The notes under the pieces are model-generated. The model saw nothing but the letters and a program-made list of their open reading frames with translations, was not told the DNA's origin and did not search any database. A stretch of DNA of 64,000 nucleotides from Colias croceus (lineage: Eukaryota > Arthropoda > Insecta > Lepidoptera > Pieridae). Both the position numbers and the translations under genes were made by a program. Shown here in pieces: positions 33,544 to 44,798 of the stretch; the first letter of the stretch is position 1; every line of letters starts with the position of its first letter. The DNA lies in the NCBI RefSeq assembly GCF_905220415.1, contig NC_059568.1:11842001-11906000 (forward strand), in the 5' to 3' direction.

Positions 33544-35144
33544 TGAATGTCATAAAACCAAAAATATCAAATTCAATCTTCGTGTTTTGTGAATTTTCAC
33601 CATACAAAAGGTAAGTTATTACTTTTATAGGTATTTATTTTTTATAATGATAGCAATTCGTGTATTTTATTGGTTTTATAAAGTATTTTATTACACTTTT
33701 AGAATGAAATAATAGGATGATGAATTCTTTTTGACTTTTACAAGATTTTGAGGTGCGTTGGGAACAGTAGTTTGTTGATAAAACTTTATTTGTAAGTAGC
33801 TTTTTTTTATGGATTTACAATTAACTTTTGATTTTTTTGTTTACAGATTCAATATTCATAAAATTATATCGCCTTTGGAAGACTATTTCTGCTGACAATT
33901 TTACAACACCACTTGAAAATTGATGATTTGATGATGAAGATAGTGGCAGCGAGGATTAAGTGGAAATTAGTAATCATCCGCTTCGTCAATTTTTGACTGA
34001 AGTTAATGTCCAACGTATCACGTATGGTTCAATCATTGGAAGTATCTCGGGTAATTTTGGAGGATATTTTTCAGGAAGGAGAGAAGGGGCGGCCAACCAT
34101 AATCAAACTACATACTACGTTTTAGTACCGAAAAAAATGTTATTGCCAAATGAAACATAAATTTTGCACTCACAACTGTACAAGTTATGATTTTTATTCT
34201 GACTTTGCTGTTATCTGATTATAATATTTATCGTTATCTAGGCTATCTAGGCTATCGAGGCACCGACCGTACTGGGATGAGAGTACATGACTCATCATCC
34301 AGGATTGCTTAGAGCATTTTCACACTGAAAAAGATGTTTTCTTTGAATCGTAGTTGCTTCATTTATTTATTTTTAATCATTTTACATAATATGTTTTATA
34401 TTTGTCCATTTTTATTACATTTTATAAATAAAATGGAACCAACATAACTTTGTTGTGTATCATTTCTCTATTAATAACCCGTAGGCATATTTTCCGAGGC
34501 CCCATTTAAGGTGCGGTCCTGAAATTATAAAAAGTTAATGTATACTTTTGCCTAATATAAGCTCAAGCTCATTTTTAGATAAAAAGAACTTAGTTATAAA
34601 TTTATTAAAATTTAGTAGATAAAAGAAATTAAGTATGTTACGATTTTATAAGAAAACACAGTATATTTATTAGGCGGCGGCTTGGCGGCGGTGATCTCTT
34701 CCAGGCAAAAGATATTCAACAGCTCAATAAAATTGAATAGTATGTTGTTAGTTATTCTTTAAATTTACTGATTGTTATGCGCATTTCCGCATGCAAGTTG
34801 TATCGTAGTTTAGATATATCATAGTTTTGACACATTAAAGTTCCAACAAAACCCTCAAATTTTTGAGCAGAGTTGAGCAAGATAATTTAAAAAATGTGCT
34901 GTGTTAAGTATTATAGAAAAGGTTAGTTCGTTGATAATTATTATTTCTTCATCATTGACATGTTGTTAAATGTTATTACTAAAATAAACTTTGACTGTTA
35001 ATACTTTTCTTCAGTATTTACCTGTATGATTATTGCTTGGTAATTAATATGTATATTTTCATGTCGTATAGCTAATTATAAACATAAGTGTGATGTGAAA
35101 CTAGCTGGATTTATTTTTACACACTCACAGCCATATATTTTATA
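33544..35144. other. Intergenic, possible degraded transposon frame
   Basis: After an acceptor-like TTTACAG (33841-33847) comes an acidic run (GATGATGAAGATAGTGGCAG) and an open frame at 33960-34160 (EISNHPLRQFLTEV). This could be a decayed transposase or nothing. No domain is recognised. Confidence 0.25.
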
Positions 35145-35340
35145 CTAGCTTCCGCCCGCGACTCCATCCGCGCGGAAAAATTAAGATTTAGTTTTTTCTA
35201 CGTATTTTTCCGGGATAAAAAGTATCCTATTTTATGCCCAGGATAATAAGATATAATTATACCAAGTTTCATCGAAATCGAACCGTTAGTTTTCACGTGA
35301 TGCGTTCACATACAGACAGACAGACAGACAAAAATTTTTT
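35145..35340 (-). mobile_element. Helitron-like short element, family F
   Basis: 3' end on the minus strand is GCGGGCGGAAGCTAG then T. The 5' part contains a CAGA tetranucleotide run (35310-35332). The start is not exactly placed. Confidence 0.5.
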
Positions 35341-35782
35341 TAATCACATAATATTTGGGTTTGGTATCGATCCAGTAACACCCCCTGCTATTTATTTTTT
35401 CAATATTTTCAATGTACAGAATTAACCCTTCAACAGATTTATTATATGTAATAATATAATATAGATTAAAAATTAAAATAGTGTTAATAGTGTAAATCAT
35501 AATATTTTTTCACAATTAAAAATATTTCCTTTTTTCTTATGGTGTTGGCATCGAATTAAACCGCGCTGTCGTTTCGTTCACTAAAAGTGATGTTATGAGG
35601 ACCGAATATGTAGCCGCCTCAACTTACCTACGGAAACGAGAGTAACCTGCGTTGTCTGTTAGTTATTGTATAGTCGAATTTAACGTTACATGGAAATTGG
35701 AATCTAAATATATTATGTATACTTATATTAAATCTGTACATGAAATATATTTCCTAAATAACTATCACGGGGTGATTAGGGA

Positions 35783-36756
35783 TCGACACTGATGCTAAAG
35801 AAGCAAACAGTAAAATTTTTGTCCGTCTGTCTGTCCGTATAACCGTTACAGAAACAAAAACTACTCGACGGATTTAAACGAAACTTGGTACAATTATTTT
35901 TCATACTCCTGAGCAGAGCAGTAACTCCATTTTTAAGCTTTCGTCGCGTGTGCAACCTTTATGGTACACAGAATAAAGCTACACAGAAATCATGTATGAA
36001 ATAAATGTTCTCCTTATTATATAAAAAATATCTCCCGACATCATAAATGTCTATCTTTTATGGTTGACTCACAATAACACGGTAACTTCCGATAGCTTAG
36101 GAGTTCGAAGCTTTCTGATTATATTTGTCTATAACACTCTGAATCTTAAACTTTTACTCAATATGAAGACCGTTTGACAAATGATAGGGTGCATAGATAG
36201 ACGGACGTCTATCGGTACTCAGGAACTCCCTGGGCGTGTTATAACGCCTAGGCCACAGTGCAATATTACAATTTTTCCTACAGCATGCTGTAGGAACAGC
36301 AGGGCGACGAATGTATTTTCGCATAGCAACGGAGGGGAACTCGCGGGGGGTCAAGTGACGCGGGCCACGTACCATTAACATGTTTTAGTTTGTGGTACCG
36401 ATCGCGAAAGAAAGTCATCGTGTTTTTGTTTTGTTACTATGTAAACTAACGTAATTTAATACTTAGCTACATATTCTATATCGGTGCGCTCAAACTGTTA
36501 ATCTACATTTAATTTAGATTATTATATTTTGAAATACTAAGTAATGTAGAATTTAAATCACATTCATTCATGTTTTCCTCAGATTTTCGATTTTCTCCGA
36601 TTTTAAGATTTTCTTATCAGAGTTTTCAATTTTAATGTAGTTAAATTTTATAAGAGACAATTAAGAACATTCAAAAATATAGTGTCACGTATTTTTTTTA
36701 AACGACGAATGACCTAAAACGACGTAATCGCGGACGAAGTCGCGGGCAACAGCTAG
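35783..36756 (+). mobile_element. Non-autonomous Helitron, full length (974 bp)
   Basis: Begins TCGACACTGATGCTAAAG after A and ends GCGGGCAACAGCTAG before T. A bulged GC hairpin (CGCGGACGAAGTCGCG) lies nine bases before the terminal CTAG, which is the classic Helitron 3' end. Its last 658 bases are repeated at 48295-48952 with only about three differences by eye. Confidence 0.75.
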
Positions 36757-37862
36757 TATCAAATATACCATTGGAATCTACAGATACATTCGTTTGATAT
36801 GATTTTAAATCATATTCCTAAGATACATAAATGTTACTAATATTCTTGATAATATAAAGTTAGTTAGCTAGGTCGATTGTTTGTTTGAACACACTATTCT
36901 CGGGAACAACTGGACCCAATTCAAAAGTTCACTGTTGCGTTGAAAATACGTAGACATTATATTTTTTTTCAGACATTAGTCAACTATTACTTAGTTACTA
37001 CTTAAAATGTTACAACCATTGGTTACAACAATAAAAGTTAAGTATTAAAAAAAAAATGTATATAAAAAATTTTGGAGTTTCGTTGCGTTCGCGTTTCTTG
37101 AATTATTGTTTTATGAATTCTACGCTACTATTTATTAGTCTATTACATAATACATAATATCAAGTATGTTTACATTTCAAGTACCTACCTGTCTAATTAG
37201 GTCTTAGGTAATCCAGCGTTACGTAAACGAATATTCATCTTTACATTGGTCGGTAGGTACCAAGCTACTGTCCTCTAATAATAATTATCTACGAATTTAC
37301 AAGGCCAGTATAAATTAGATTTTAGGAAATTACTCCTTATACATAGGTAGGTAACATTGTTATTAAAAATCTAATTAAATTTTTAAACATTATTTTTTAT
37401 TCTTATTTCTTATTGTTTTTAAATTATTAACAACATTTAGGTATCTACTAATAACTTATTACTTTTTAATATGTCCTGAATTTCATCTAATTAATTCCAA
37501 ATGTTGTTTTTTAAACTTGTTAACAAACGTAACTCACAATTTCCAATGATCTGCATATTTTTTCTGAAATGCAGTAATAAATTGCATTAACAAGACTCCG
37601 TATATTTCCATATAGTTTCTTTTATAATCAATATACTTTGAAATAAAGTAATTTGATCTTAAAAATCAGTCAATAAATTAATAAATTAACAACAGAAACA
37701 CGGCTATAATCTGTACTTTAATAAAAAAACTTAAATATGTGCACAAAACATAATACATAGGTACACGTTTCAGCTTTCATCAACATCATTTACATTTTCA
37801 TTATATCAACAATCTTTTTAGTACAACTCTAGCCAATTTAAATTTAACACCAGTCCTGGCGA
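36757..37862. other. Intergenic, nothing firm
   Basis: AT-rich. A fragment resembling family A (TTGTTTGAACACACTATTCTC) lies at about 36885. The 3' UTR of the HORMA gene should occupy part of 37700-37862. Confidence 0.4.
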
Positions 37863-38091
37863 TCATTGCCTTATCTTCAATCTCAATCCTTGAATCCAAT
37901 CCTCCTTCTCTTTTCTCTTGATTGAAATCTTTTCCGTGAGATTTAGAGCACCAGAAATGGGATCTGGTACACTTTCTTGGGAAGCGAATTCGGTTAATAG
38001 TAGATCGACTATGTTATCCTCGGTAGTGTGGAAGAAGTTGGACATCAATATTTTTAACTGGTCTTTTTCTATTTTCTGACGTGTTGTTAGA
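37863..38091 (-). CDS. HORMA gene terminal exon
   Basis: Acceptor CTTTTCAG; reads LTTRQKIEKDQLKILMSNFF to a basic tail ending LRLKIRQ and TGA (37865-37863). Confidence 0.75.
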
Positions 38092-38306
38092 CTGAAAAGA
38101 GTTTTACATATTGTGAAAAAGTTATTAAGATGAAAGCATTCCTTATTAGATGAATTTGATGAAAAAACGTGAATTAAAACTTTTAATAATTAATAAGACA
38201 AAAAAAATGTATTGTTAGATTCAAAACAAAGAAAACAATATTAAAGTATATTAACTACAATTTCACGCTATACCTACATTTTTATGATAATAATATATTC
38301 ACTTAC

Positions 38307-38467
38307 TTGGATTGTGAATTTTGTTGGATAATTTTATTGGAATGAAGTAACTGCATGAGATTAGCAGCGTTGGACTCAGATATAACGAATTTGTCCATCA
38401 AGTCCCGGGCTCCAATGGTTTGGACTTCCCAACACAGCTCCAATGTTCGACGTAAAATGCATAGACT
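38307..38467 (-). CDS. HORMA gene exon (winged-helix-like region)
   Basis: Acceptor TTTGACAG, donor GTAAGT. Reads SLCILRRTLELCWEVQ and ARDLMDKFVISESNAANLM, a helix-turn-helix-like pattern. Confidence 0.75.
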
Positions 38468-40033
38468 CTGTCAAATAAATAAATACGAAATTTAAAGTTG
38501 GATAGAAGATAGTAGATGTAACCAAGTTCCTATCAAAATCGGTTCAACCGTTCCAGACAAAAAGGCAAAATTTGAAAAAAGAGCACACGTGTCAGAAGTT
38601 AAACTTATTTGGCAAGATGCAAAGATACCAAATCGTCGCCATGTCGTGACGGTATTGCCATGACGCGATCTTGAAATTTTACTCTCAACGTCAACGCGCA
38701 TATAGAAGTTTCGTTTCAAAAAGCAATTTTGGTATATTTACTATGTCCATGTATTGGTTATTTAAATACTCCAAAATATTACCAATTAGTGGGACGATTT
38801 AAACAACCAGTGCGTACTTAGCTACAATATGTTACAAATTATAATTAATGAAAAAAGTTGAAGTCTTTTAATTTCAGAAGTAACCTATGACAAATTGAAT
38901 AAAAAGGCCTATAGGCACTAATTTAATTAATACTAAACTTATAAAAATATAATATAAATAAACATGTAAATATGTAAAATTATATATTATTTCTTTTTAA
39001 CTGTATGGGCAATATTTTTATTAAAATTTTATTTTACTTTACGTTTAATAACAATTTTGAATAAATAAATCATACAATCAAAGCAATCTGCCTTAGCGCT
39101 ACTATAAAGACTGTGTGTGATGACGTCACAGGCGCATCGAATCCACAGACGTTCCGTGCAAAAATATGTAAACTTCAATAATCAATATCTCAGTCATTTA
39201 TTGATGATTTTCAAAAAAAATTCGATTATTGATTAGTTTTGATCTATATTTTAACACTATAATTATGGTGAATATAATATTTTCAACATGAATAAACATC
39301 TCCATTATAAAACAAACGCTAACTACAAGAAAATAATTCATATGAGTATTACCAAAAAAAATATATATCTAAAAAACCATATAGATCAAGAGCCCACGCC
39401 GGCCAGACTTTCCTTTCTTTAGGAAAGTTGAAAGTTTCTCTGTATATGTCTCCGATACAGATAAGAACGACTAGCGATTATCAAGTCTGGGTTGTGGTTA
39501 CTTTGGCAGGAAACAGGTAGTAAAGGTGTATACAATTGTACCTAACCTTCATAATAGTTTAAAAGCTAAATTTTATATATGTTACTTGGAGACGTATAAA
39601 AAGATGTTCAAGAGCCGGACAGTTTTCATGGTTCTTACATCTTGCCAGACACATTTAAAAAATAACTAACGTATCATCAAATTAACGTACCTACTACCTA
39701 AAAGTGTATCAAATATGAAATAACCCACTAAAAACATTAGTTTACTATCATTAATGACTAAAAAATAATAGTTTAATATAAGTAATAAAGTTATTACTTA
39801 TCTTTTACGGGGACTTATGTTGATGGACTTTCACGTATCTCGATGACACAATAACAAAATCATCAATGGATATAATACTATGTTGTCGAGGAAGGTTTTA
39901 GTATATTATTTGTTAAGTTGAAAACTAGTATAACAATCTACCATTTATTTTGTACATTAAAAAATAAAGTAAGTACCTACTCAAATTTTGATTTTACTAT
40001 GTGTGCGAATAAATGTAATATTTGTTTATATAC
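38468..40033. other. HORMA gene intron
   Basis: AT-rich intron. It holds a copy of the dispersed repeat found in the hAT element (38614-38720, with GACGGTATTGCCATGACGCG). Nothing else is recognised. Confidence 0.5.
38614..38720. repeat. Dispersed repeat, second copy
   Basis: Close match to 19478-19607; intron of the HORMA gene. Confidence 0.6.
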
Positions 40034-40085
40034 CTGATAGTTCCATATCATTAGTAAGCACTTGCTCTGGTGGATTCTCTGTTGG
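40034..40085 (-). CDS. HORMA gene exon (short)
   Basis: Acceptor CAATTTTAG, donor CAG|GTATAT. In the only phase fitting both neighbours it reads QQRIHQSKCLLMIWNYQ. Confidence 0.65.
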
Positions 40086-40386
40086 CTAAAATTGAATAAT
40101 TATTATAGTTTCAAAAATAAAAAAAACTTAAACCATAAACTTAAACTCATGCAATTATAATATCTATTGTCACCAATCCTTTATTAATTAAATTGATTCA
40201 AAATTTACAAAATTTGAATCAAAACTGACCATTTAAAGTAGGTCAAAATGGATTCTATAAGAGTTGTGTACTAAATACAATCATGACGGTTACATAGAAT
40301 CATACAGGTGAAGCTTATTAGCTTGCTAAAGCGTGTTAAAAATAGCTTTATAACTGCCTTACAAATTATCAATAAAAAAATCTTAC

Positions 40387-40405
40387 ATTTGCCTCATAGC
40401 CCTAC
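40387..40405 (-). pseudogene. HORMA gene exon, part after the MITE
   Basis: Nineteen bases ending AAAT|GTAAGA. Joined to 40902-41046 with one TA they end in phase 2, which is exactly the phase the next exon (40085-40034) requires. Confidence 0.7.
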
Positions 40406-40407
40406 TA

Positions 40408-40899
40408 TAGTAGAGCCATTTTAATAGGCAACATTTGACAGTTCAACAAAATTCAACAACGTAACCTAGTAACGGCGACATAGAATAACATGATATTTCG
40501 TTTTGTTAGAACTGCACATTTGCTTAACTTTTTTCAATTACGATTACATATTTATAATAATAATGACCGATACAAGTTATTTTAAGATTTCATTTTACTG
40601 ATAAACCATCCTAAACATAATAAACAATTTCTGAACTTACGTCGCTACAATTTTGTGTCAATAAACCTTTTTTCTTTTTAAATACTAGAGACGTTACTCT
40701 AAAAATCGAAATCTGACATCTAGAATCGAATGCATTGTGACTTGTGAATAAAAATCATCATAAATTAATAAATTCGATTGACAAATGTTTCAAATCCGTA
40801 TCGATTAATACACTTTAATCGATGTTATTAAGCAGGTTACCTCTCTTCGAAGATAAAATTGATAGACGTCAAATGTTGCCTATTAAATTGGCTCGACTA
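40408..40899. mobile_element. MITE (TA target, mariner-like) inside a HORMA coding exon
   Basis: 492 bp with about 30-bp inverted ends: TAGTAGAGCCATTTTAATAG at left, the complement of ATTAAATTGGCTCGACTA at right. TA lies on both sides (40406-40407, 40900-40901). No coding capacity. The TIRs continue into GGCAACATTTGAC. Confidence 0.82.
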
Positions 40900-40901
40900 T
40901 A

Positions 40902-41046
40902 GGTTGCTTATAGAAGGAGTAAGTCACAATTTTATGGTATGGCGTTTCCACCCAACCAAGTCTTAGATTGTCTTGAATTGTTGGCTTCAGGTGGTCTTCT
41001 TCTCTCATTCTCACGAAACCTGGTGCTTGGTAGTCCGCTGGTGCAC
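40902..41046 (-). pseudogene. HORMA gene exon, part before the MITE
   Basis: Acceptor AACAAAG (weak pyrimidine tract). Reads APADYQAPGFVRMREEDHL and GWVETPYHKIVTYSFYK up to the TA target of the MITE. The coding sense resumes at 40405 on the far side. Confidence 0.75.
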
Positions 41047-41200
41047 CTTTGTTTACAATTATGTGAAATATTATTTTCTTAAGAACATAAAATATTCGCA
41101 TAATCACATTTATATCAGCTTGATTATAGAATATCTTTATACTTTATACAAATAAAATGTTAAGCATAAAATGAACTTAATAGAAGTTATAAATACTTAC

Positions 41201-41480
41201 TATCATTGTAATAAAGGCGGAAGCTAACATCATTAATGTTAGAAAACTGTGTTGTGTATGCCTGCGTGATGACCACACAAGCTCTAAGTAACTGGATAGT
41301 TCTGTCCCTAACATTTTCCAAAGAAAACCGCATTGTGTTTTTGATACTGTTCCGGTTCTTGGAGTGAATGTTCATGGAGTTCACTCCGTCAGAGTTATAG
41401 GTATACTCAAAAACATGATACTCCACCAAATTCTCCAATTTATACTTGTCTTCGTAAAAACATAAAGCTAATCGGTGAAG
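41201..41480 (-). CDS. HORMA gene exon (central HORMA domain)
   Basis: Acceptor ATTCCAG, 93 codons plus one base, donor GTAAGT. Contains the safety-belt-preceding strand motif FRLYYND. Confidence 0.82.
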
Positions 41481-41568
41481 CTGGAATGAATATGAGCTGT
41501 TTACACTTTAAACAAAAACATCACACAGCATGACATGAAATGATGAAACAGTAAGGCATGATAAGGCA

Positions 41569-42093
41569 ATTATTAGTCAGTTCTAGAAACGAAATACGAA
41601 TCTTCAATGGCGGCGCTTCTCAGTTATACATCCTTCCTCTATGGCGGCGCTCTGTGGCGGCGCTTATCATTCCCTCTCGCTCACACACGGCCGTGCGGTA
41701 TGCAAAAAAAAGGGAAAAATAAAATCACTAAAATGTATTTGATTTTCCCTATAATAGTTTTTATCATAAATTTACAATGATAATTATGCATTTGCGAAAG
41801 TAAATAATGTTTTATTGGAATTTGACAAAATATTATGTTCTTTGGGAAAAGTTGTTCAGTTTTATGGGCTTATTACAAGTATCATGGGGATTTTATTACA
41901 TTCTGTATACGTAAATATGATAATTCATATAAATACACAAATACAATAACAAAAAAATTTGTCAACAAACAAATTAATAAAATAATTATCAATTTACGTT
42001 ATTTTTATTTTCTTTTTTGCTGATCCTATCATCTGTCAAAGTCAGCTTTGGCCGCCATTGAAGATTCGTTTCTTTATTGAACTGCGTAATAAG
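41569..42093. mobile_element. Candidate MITE with about 25-45-bp imperfect inverted ends
   Basis: Left TTATTAGTCAGTTC...GAATCTTCAATGGCGGC and right GCCGCCATTGAAGATTC...GAACTGCGTAATAA are mirror images. GGCGGCGCT-rich sequence lies near the left end. The target duplication is unclear. It lies just upstream of the HORMA exon. Confidence 0.6.
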
Positions 42094-42104
42094 GTGAAAG
42101 CCTA

Positions 42105-42240
42105 AGGCTGGTTGCAGAGCTTGACCGACCATGCGCACGCGTATTGTCATGCGCATTAGTGTCATAGTCATACAATTGTTGATGCGTATCGTCAGGACCG
42201 ACGGTACGCACTGACGGTCGGTCAAGCTCTGCAACCAGCC
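42105..42240. mobile_element. Short palindromic MITE, TA target
   Basis: AGGCTGGTTGCAGAGCTTGA at left and TCAAGCTCTGCAACCAGCC at right, a 26-bp inverted repeat in a 136-bp element, with TA at 42103-42104 and 42241-42242. The LINE begins immediately after it. Confidence 0.8.
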
Positions 42241-42389
42241 TATCCGTGTGGAGTTCCTGGTCTCCCATCGGGCGCGTCCCCAGGTGGCGGATAGGGGCAG
42301 GCCCCCCAGATATGGGGGGTACCGGCTCAGCCGGCGCGGACCAAAACCAGCGAGGAGGCCGGAGGGCTGCTAAATAATACTCCTAGGTG

Positions 42390-44796
42390 ATGGTATGTGC
42401 GCAGCATCACCTAGTACTGGGGTTGGGGCCGATGAGGCCGGTGTGGGGCCGAAAGGGCGTGCAGGCGTGCTGCAAACTGGAGGGAGAAGAGGTGATGATG
42501 AAAGCAGGTTTCCAAAATAAACTACCCCAGGAGGGTACCACCAAGGGTGGAGAATCCCTCCCTGAGTCCAACTCAGGCTGCCCCACGTATTCTGGGGGGG
42601 GCAAAAACGTGCACAGAGATTCCGACACTGAGGAGGTGGGTTCCCAGGCCTCCTCAGTGCCAAAGACTACTGGACCCGACGACCTTGGCGCGATAACGGA
42701 CACTGATTTTATTTATGGTGATGAACCAAGAGGTTCAGAAACGCGTGCTGCTAGGGCGCGCGGTAAAAAGAATAATAGAAGAGGCAGCAGGGTGCCGGTC
42801 AGAGGGGGTTCCTCCTCTGACAGAGGTGCCCTCGGTGGAGCTGGGCTGGACGGCTCGATCATTTCGGACCGTGGGATGGCAAGCGCAGGCTCAACGAACA
42901 GCGTGGCCACGCTGCACTCTGTTTCGTACGAGGAAGACCGACTTTGGGCGAAGCGAAGGCGGTCTCCTGACGCAAGCTGTTCGGCCTTTTCTACTGATGA
43001 GGAAGGAGTGCGTAGAGCGCACCGCGCTAAAAGGGGTAAAGGGCGCCCAGCCACCTCAACACAGGCGAGTGTTACGAGGCAGGCATATTTGCGGGCCCAG
43101 CGAAGGGATCTAGGAAGCGACAGGAGTGACTTGGAGCGGTCAAATGTCCCTCCCCGGTCGGAAGAGGAGCGGACCTCTGCTCCCCTCCCTCCACCACCGG
43201 CTCCTGGTGTTTTTGCTCCACTAAATGGCACGGAAACGGCGGCTGCTCTAGGCCGTCGCATTGAAGCCGGGCTAGCATCTATAAACGAGGTCCGGACGAA
43301 ATCCCGCAATTTGAAAGGTGTCTTCGTGCGGGACCTTAAGGAGGCCTCAGATGTGATCCGCGAGGCGGCCGGACTCTTGCAGGAGCGCACAATGACAGAA
43401 GAGGCCCGCCGCCTTCAAGCTGCGAACGACCGGTTGCAGGTGGAGTTGGACGGCCTGCGCAAAGAAGTAGCCGAGCTAAAAGCGGCCCAAAGCGCAGGTC
43501 CCAGTGGAGGAAACGCCGACCTGATAAAGGAAATAATGCGCCAGGTCGGTGAAATGGTGAGCGCCAGGCTGGAAGATATCAGCGACCGGCTGCTCCCGGA
43601 AAGGCGTCTCCGACCTCCGCTAGCGGCGGACCGTAGAGCGTTAGAGCGGGAAAAAGGCCCTGCACCGGCTGAGAGCTTCCCTCCACTTCCTGCAGCCAGA
43701 ATACCCGCTTCGAGAAGCAGAGCAGCTCCTCCAAGGACCGAGCCTGTGCCTAGAGCAGCCGAAAACCAGTCAACTATGGGTGCACTACCCTCGCAGGGTG
43801 GGTCAAAGAAAAAAGGCGGAAAAAAGAAAAACCATACAGATAAAGAAGCGGGTGCAAATGCGCCTTCCGATGTTACCACCTCACAGCAACGGTCTGACGA
43901 GGGTTGGACCGTTGTAGGGAAGCGCAATAGGAAAAAAAAGAAGCGAAACGTCCGGCAAACCCGGAAGGTTAGGAAGCTCTGGGTTCCGTCTACGTCGGCG
44001 GTGGTGATAGCAATCCAGCCGGGTGCTGAGGACCGTGGCATTAGCTTTGCCTCGGTGCTGAAGGAGGCCAAAGCCAAAATTGACCTAGCCGAAATCGGTA
44101 TAAGTGCGGTTCGCTTTAAGCGATCCGCCACTGGTGCTCGCATTTTAGAGGTTCCCGGCGCCGCTAGCTCGGAGCAGGCCGATGTGCTGGCGGTCAAACT
44201 GAGAGAGGTCTTAGACAGCGAAGTGGTTAAGGTGTCCAGGCCAGTGAAGAGCGAAGAGCTGCGTATTACTGGGCTCGACGACTCAACCTCAGCGGACGAG
44301 GTTGCAGAGGCCGTGTGTCGGGTCGGGGAATGCTCCGCAGAGCAAGTTAAGTGCACAGGCTTGCGATCTGGACCTAGGGGCATTGTTACGGCCTGGATCA
44401 ACTGCCCGGTGGCAGCTGCAAAAAAGCTTTCAAAAGCGGGCCGCATTCAAGTTGGAGGCCATGGTGCGTTTGAATGATCCGAAGCCCCTGCGCTGCTTCA
44501 GATGTCTAGAAGTGGGGCATGTCCAGGCCCTATGCTCTTCTACAGTGGACCGCAGCACTATCTGCTATCGTTGTGGGGATACCGGACACAAAGCTGGCCA
44601 GTGCACTGCCGCGGCCGCACGTTGTGTTCTTTGTGCGGAGGCAAAACGTCCGTCGGATCACCGGCTTGGGAGCAAAGCCTGTAAAACTAAGGCTAAGAAA
44701 GGAAAGCAGGCGCGTGATGGCTCGGAGGCCCCCTCACTCACTGCTCCGGCACCCACTGAGGCGCCGACTGTTGAGGCAGCGGCTATGGAAACATAA
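42390..44796 (+). pseudogene. LINE ORF1 (gag-like, three zinc knuckles) with one frameshift
   Basis: ORF1 proteins of R1-clade LINEs bind the RNA and form the ribonucleoprotein. One frame runs to 44477; the zinc knuckles (CFRCLEVGHVQALC, CYRCGDTGHKAGQC and CVLCAEAKRPSDH) lie in a second frame open to 44796. The shift falls near 44445-44465, between AGRIQV and RCFRC. A lysine-rich segment (KKKGGKKKNH) and a coiled coil (about 43380-43480) precede. The first 150 bases may be 5' UTR, because several in-frame starts exist. It ends two bases before the ORF2 ATG. Confidence 0.85.
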
Positions 44797-44798
44797 TA

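Larger units (their letters stand above)
37863..41480 (-). pseudogene. HORMA-domain meiotic protein (Hop1/HORMAD type), 3' exons, coding exon interrupted by a MITE
   Basis: HORMADs load on unsynapsed meiotic chromosome axes and promote recombination and checkpoint signalling. Exons on the minus strand: 41480-41201, 41046-40902 plus 40405-40387 (split by a MITE), 40085-40034, 38467-38307 and 38091-37863, about 295 residues. The HORMA half shows LHRLALCFYEDKYKLENLVE, EYTYNSDG, FRLYYND, then PADYQAPGF and LGWVETPYHKIV, the order found in Hop1/HORMAD. The C-terminal exons (ARDLMDKFVISESNAANLM) resemble a winged-helix region of the kind reported in Hop1 relatives. All joins keep frame only if the 492-bp MITE plus one TA is removed. 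As it stands the exon runs into a stop shortly inside the MITE. 5' exons were not found upstream. It could still function if the MITE is spliced out or absent from other alleles. Confidence 0.82.

Noticed and set aside
36154..36381. Minus-strand 75-codon frame found twice (also 48350-48577)
   Set aside because: Lies in the Helitron; open by chance, and the two copies share it by recent common origin.
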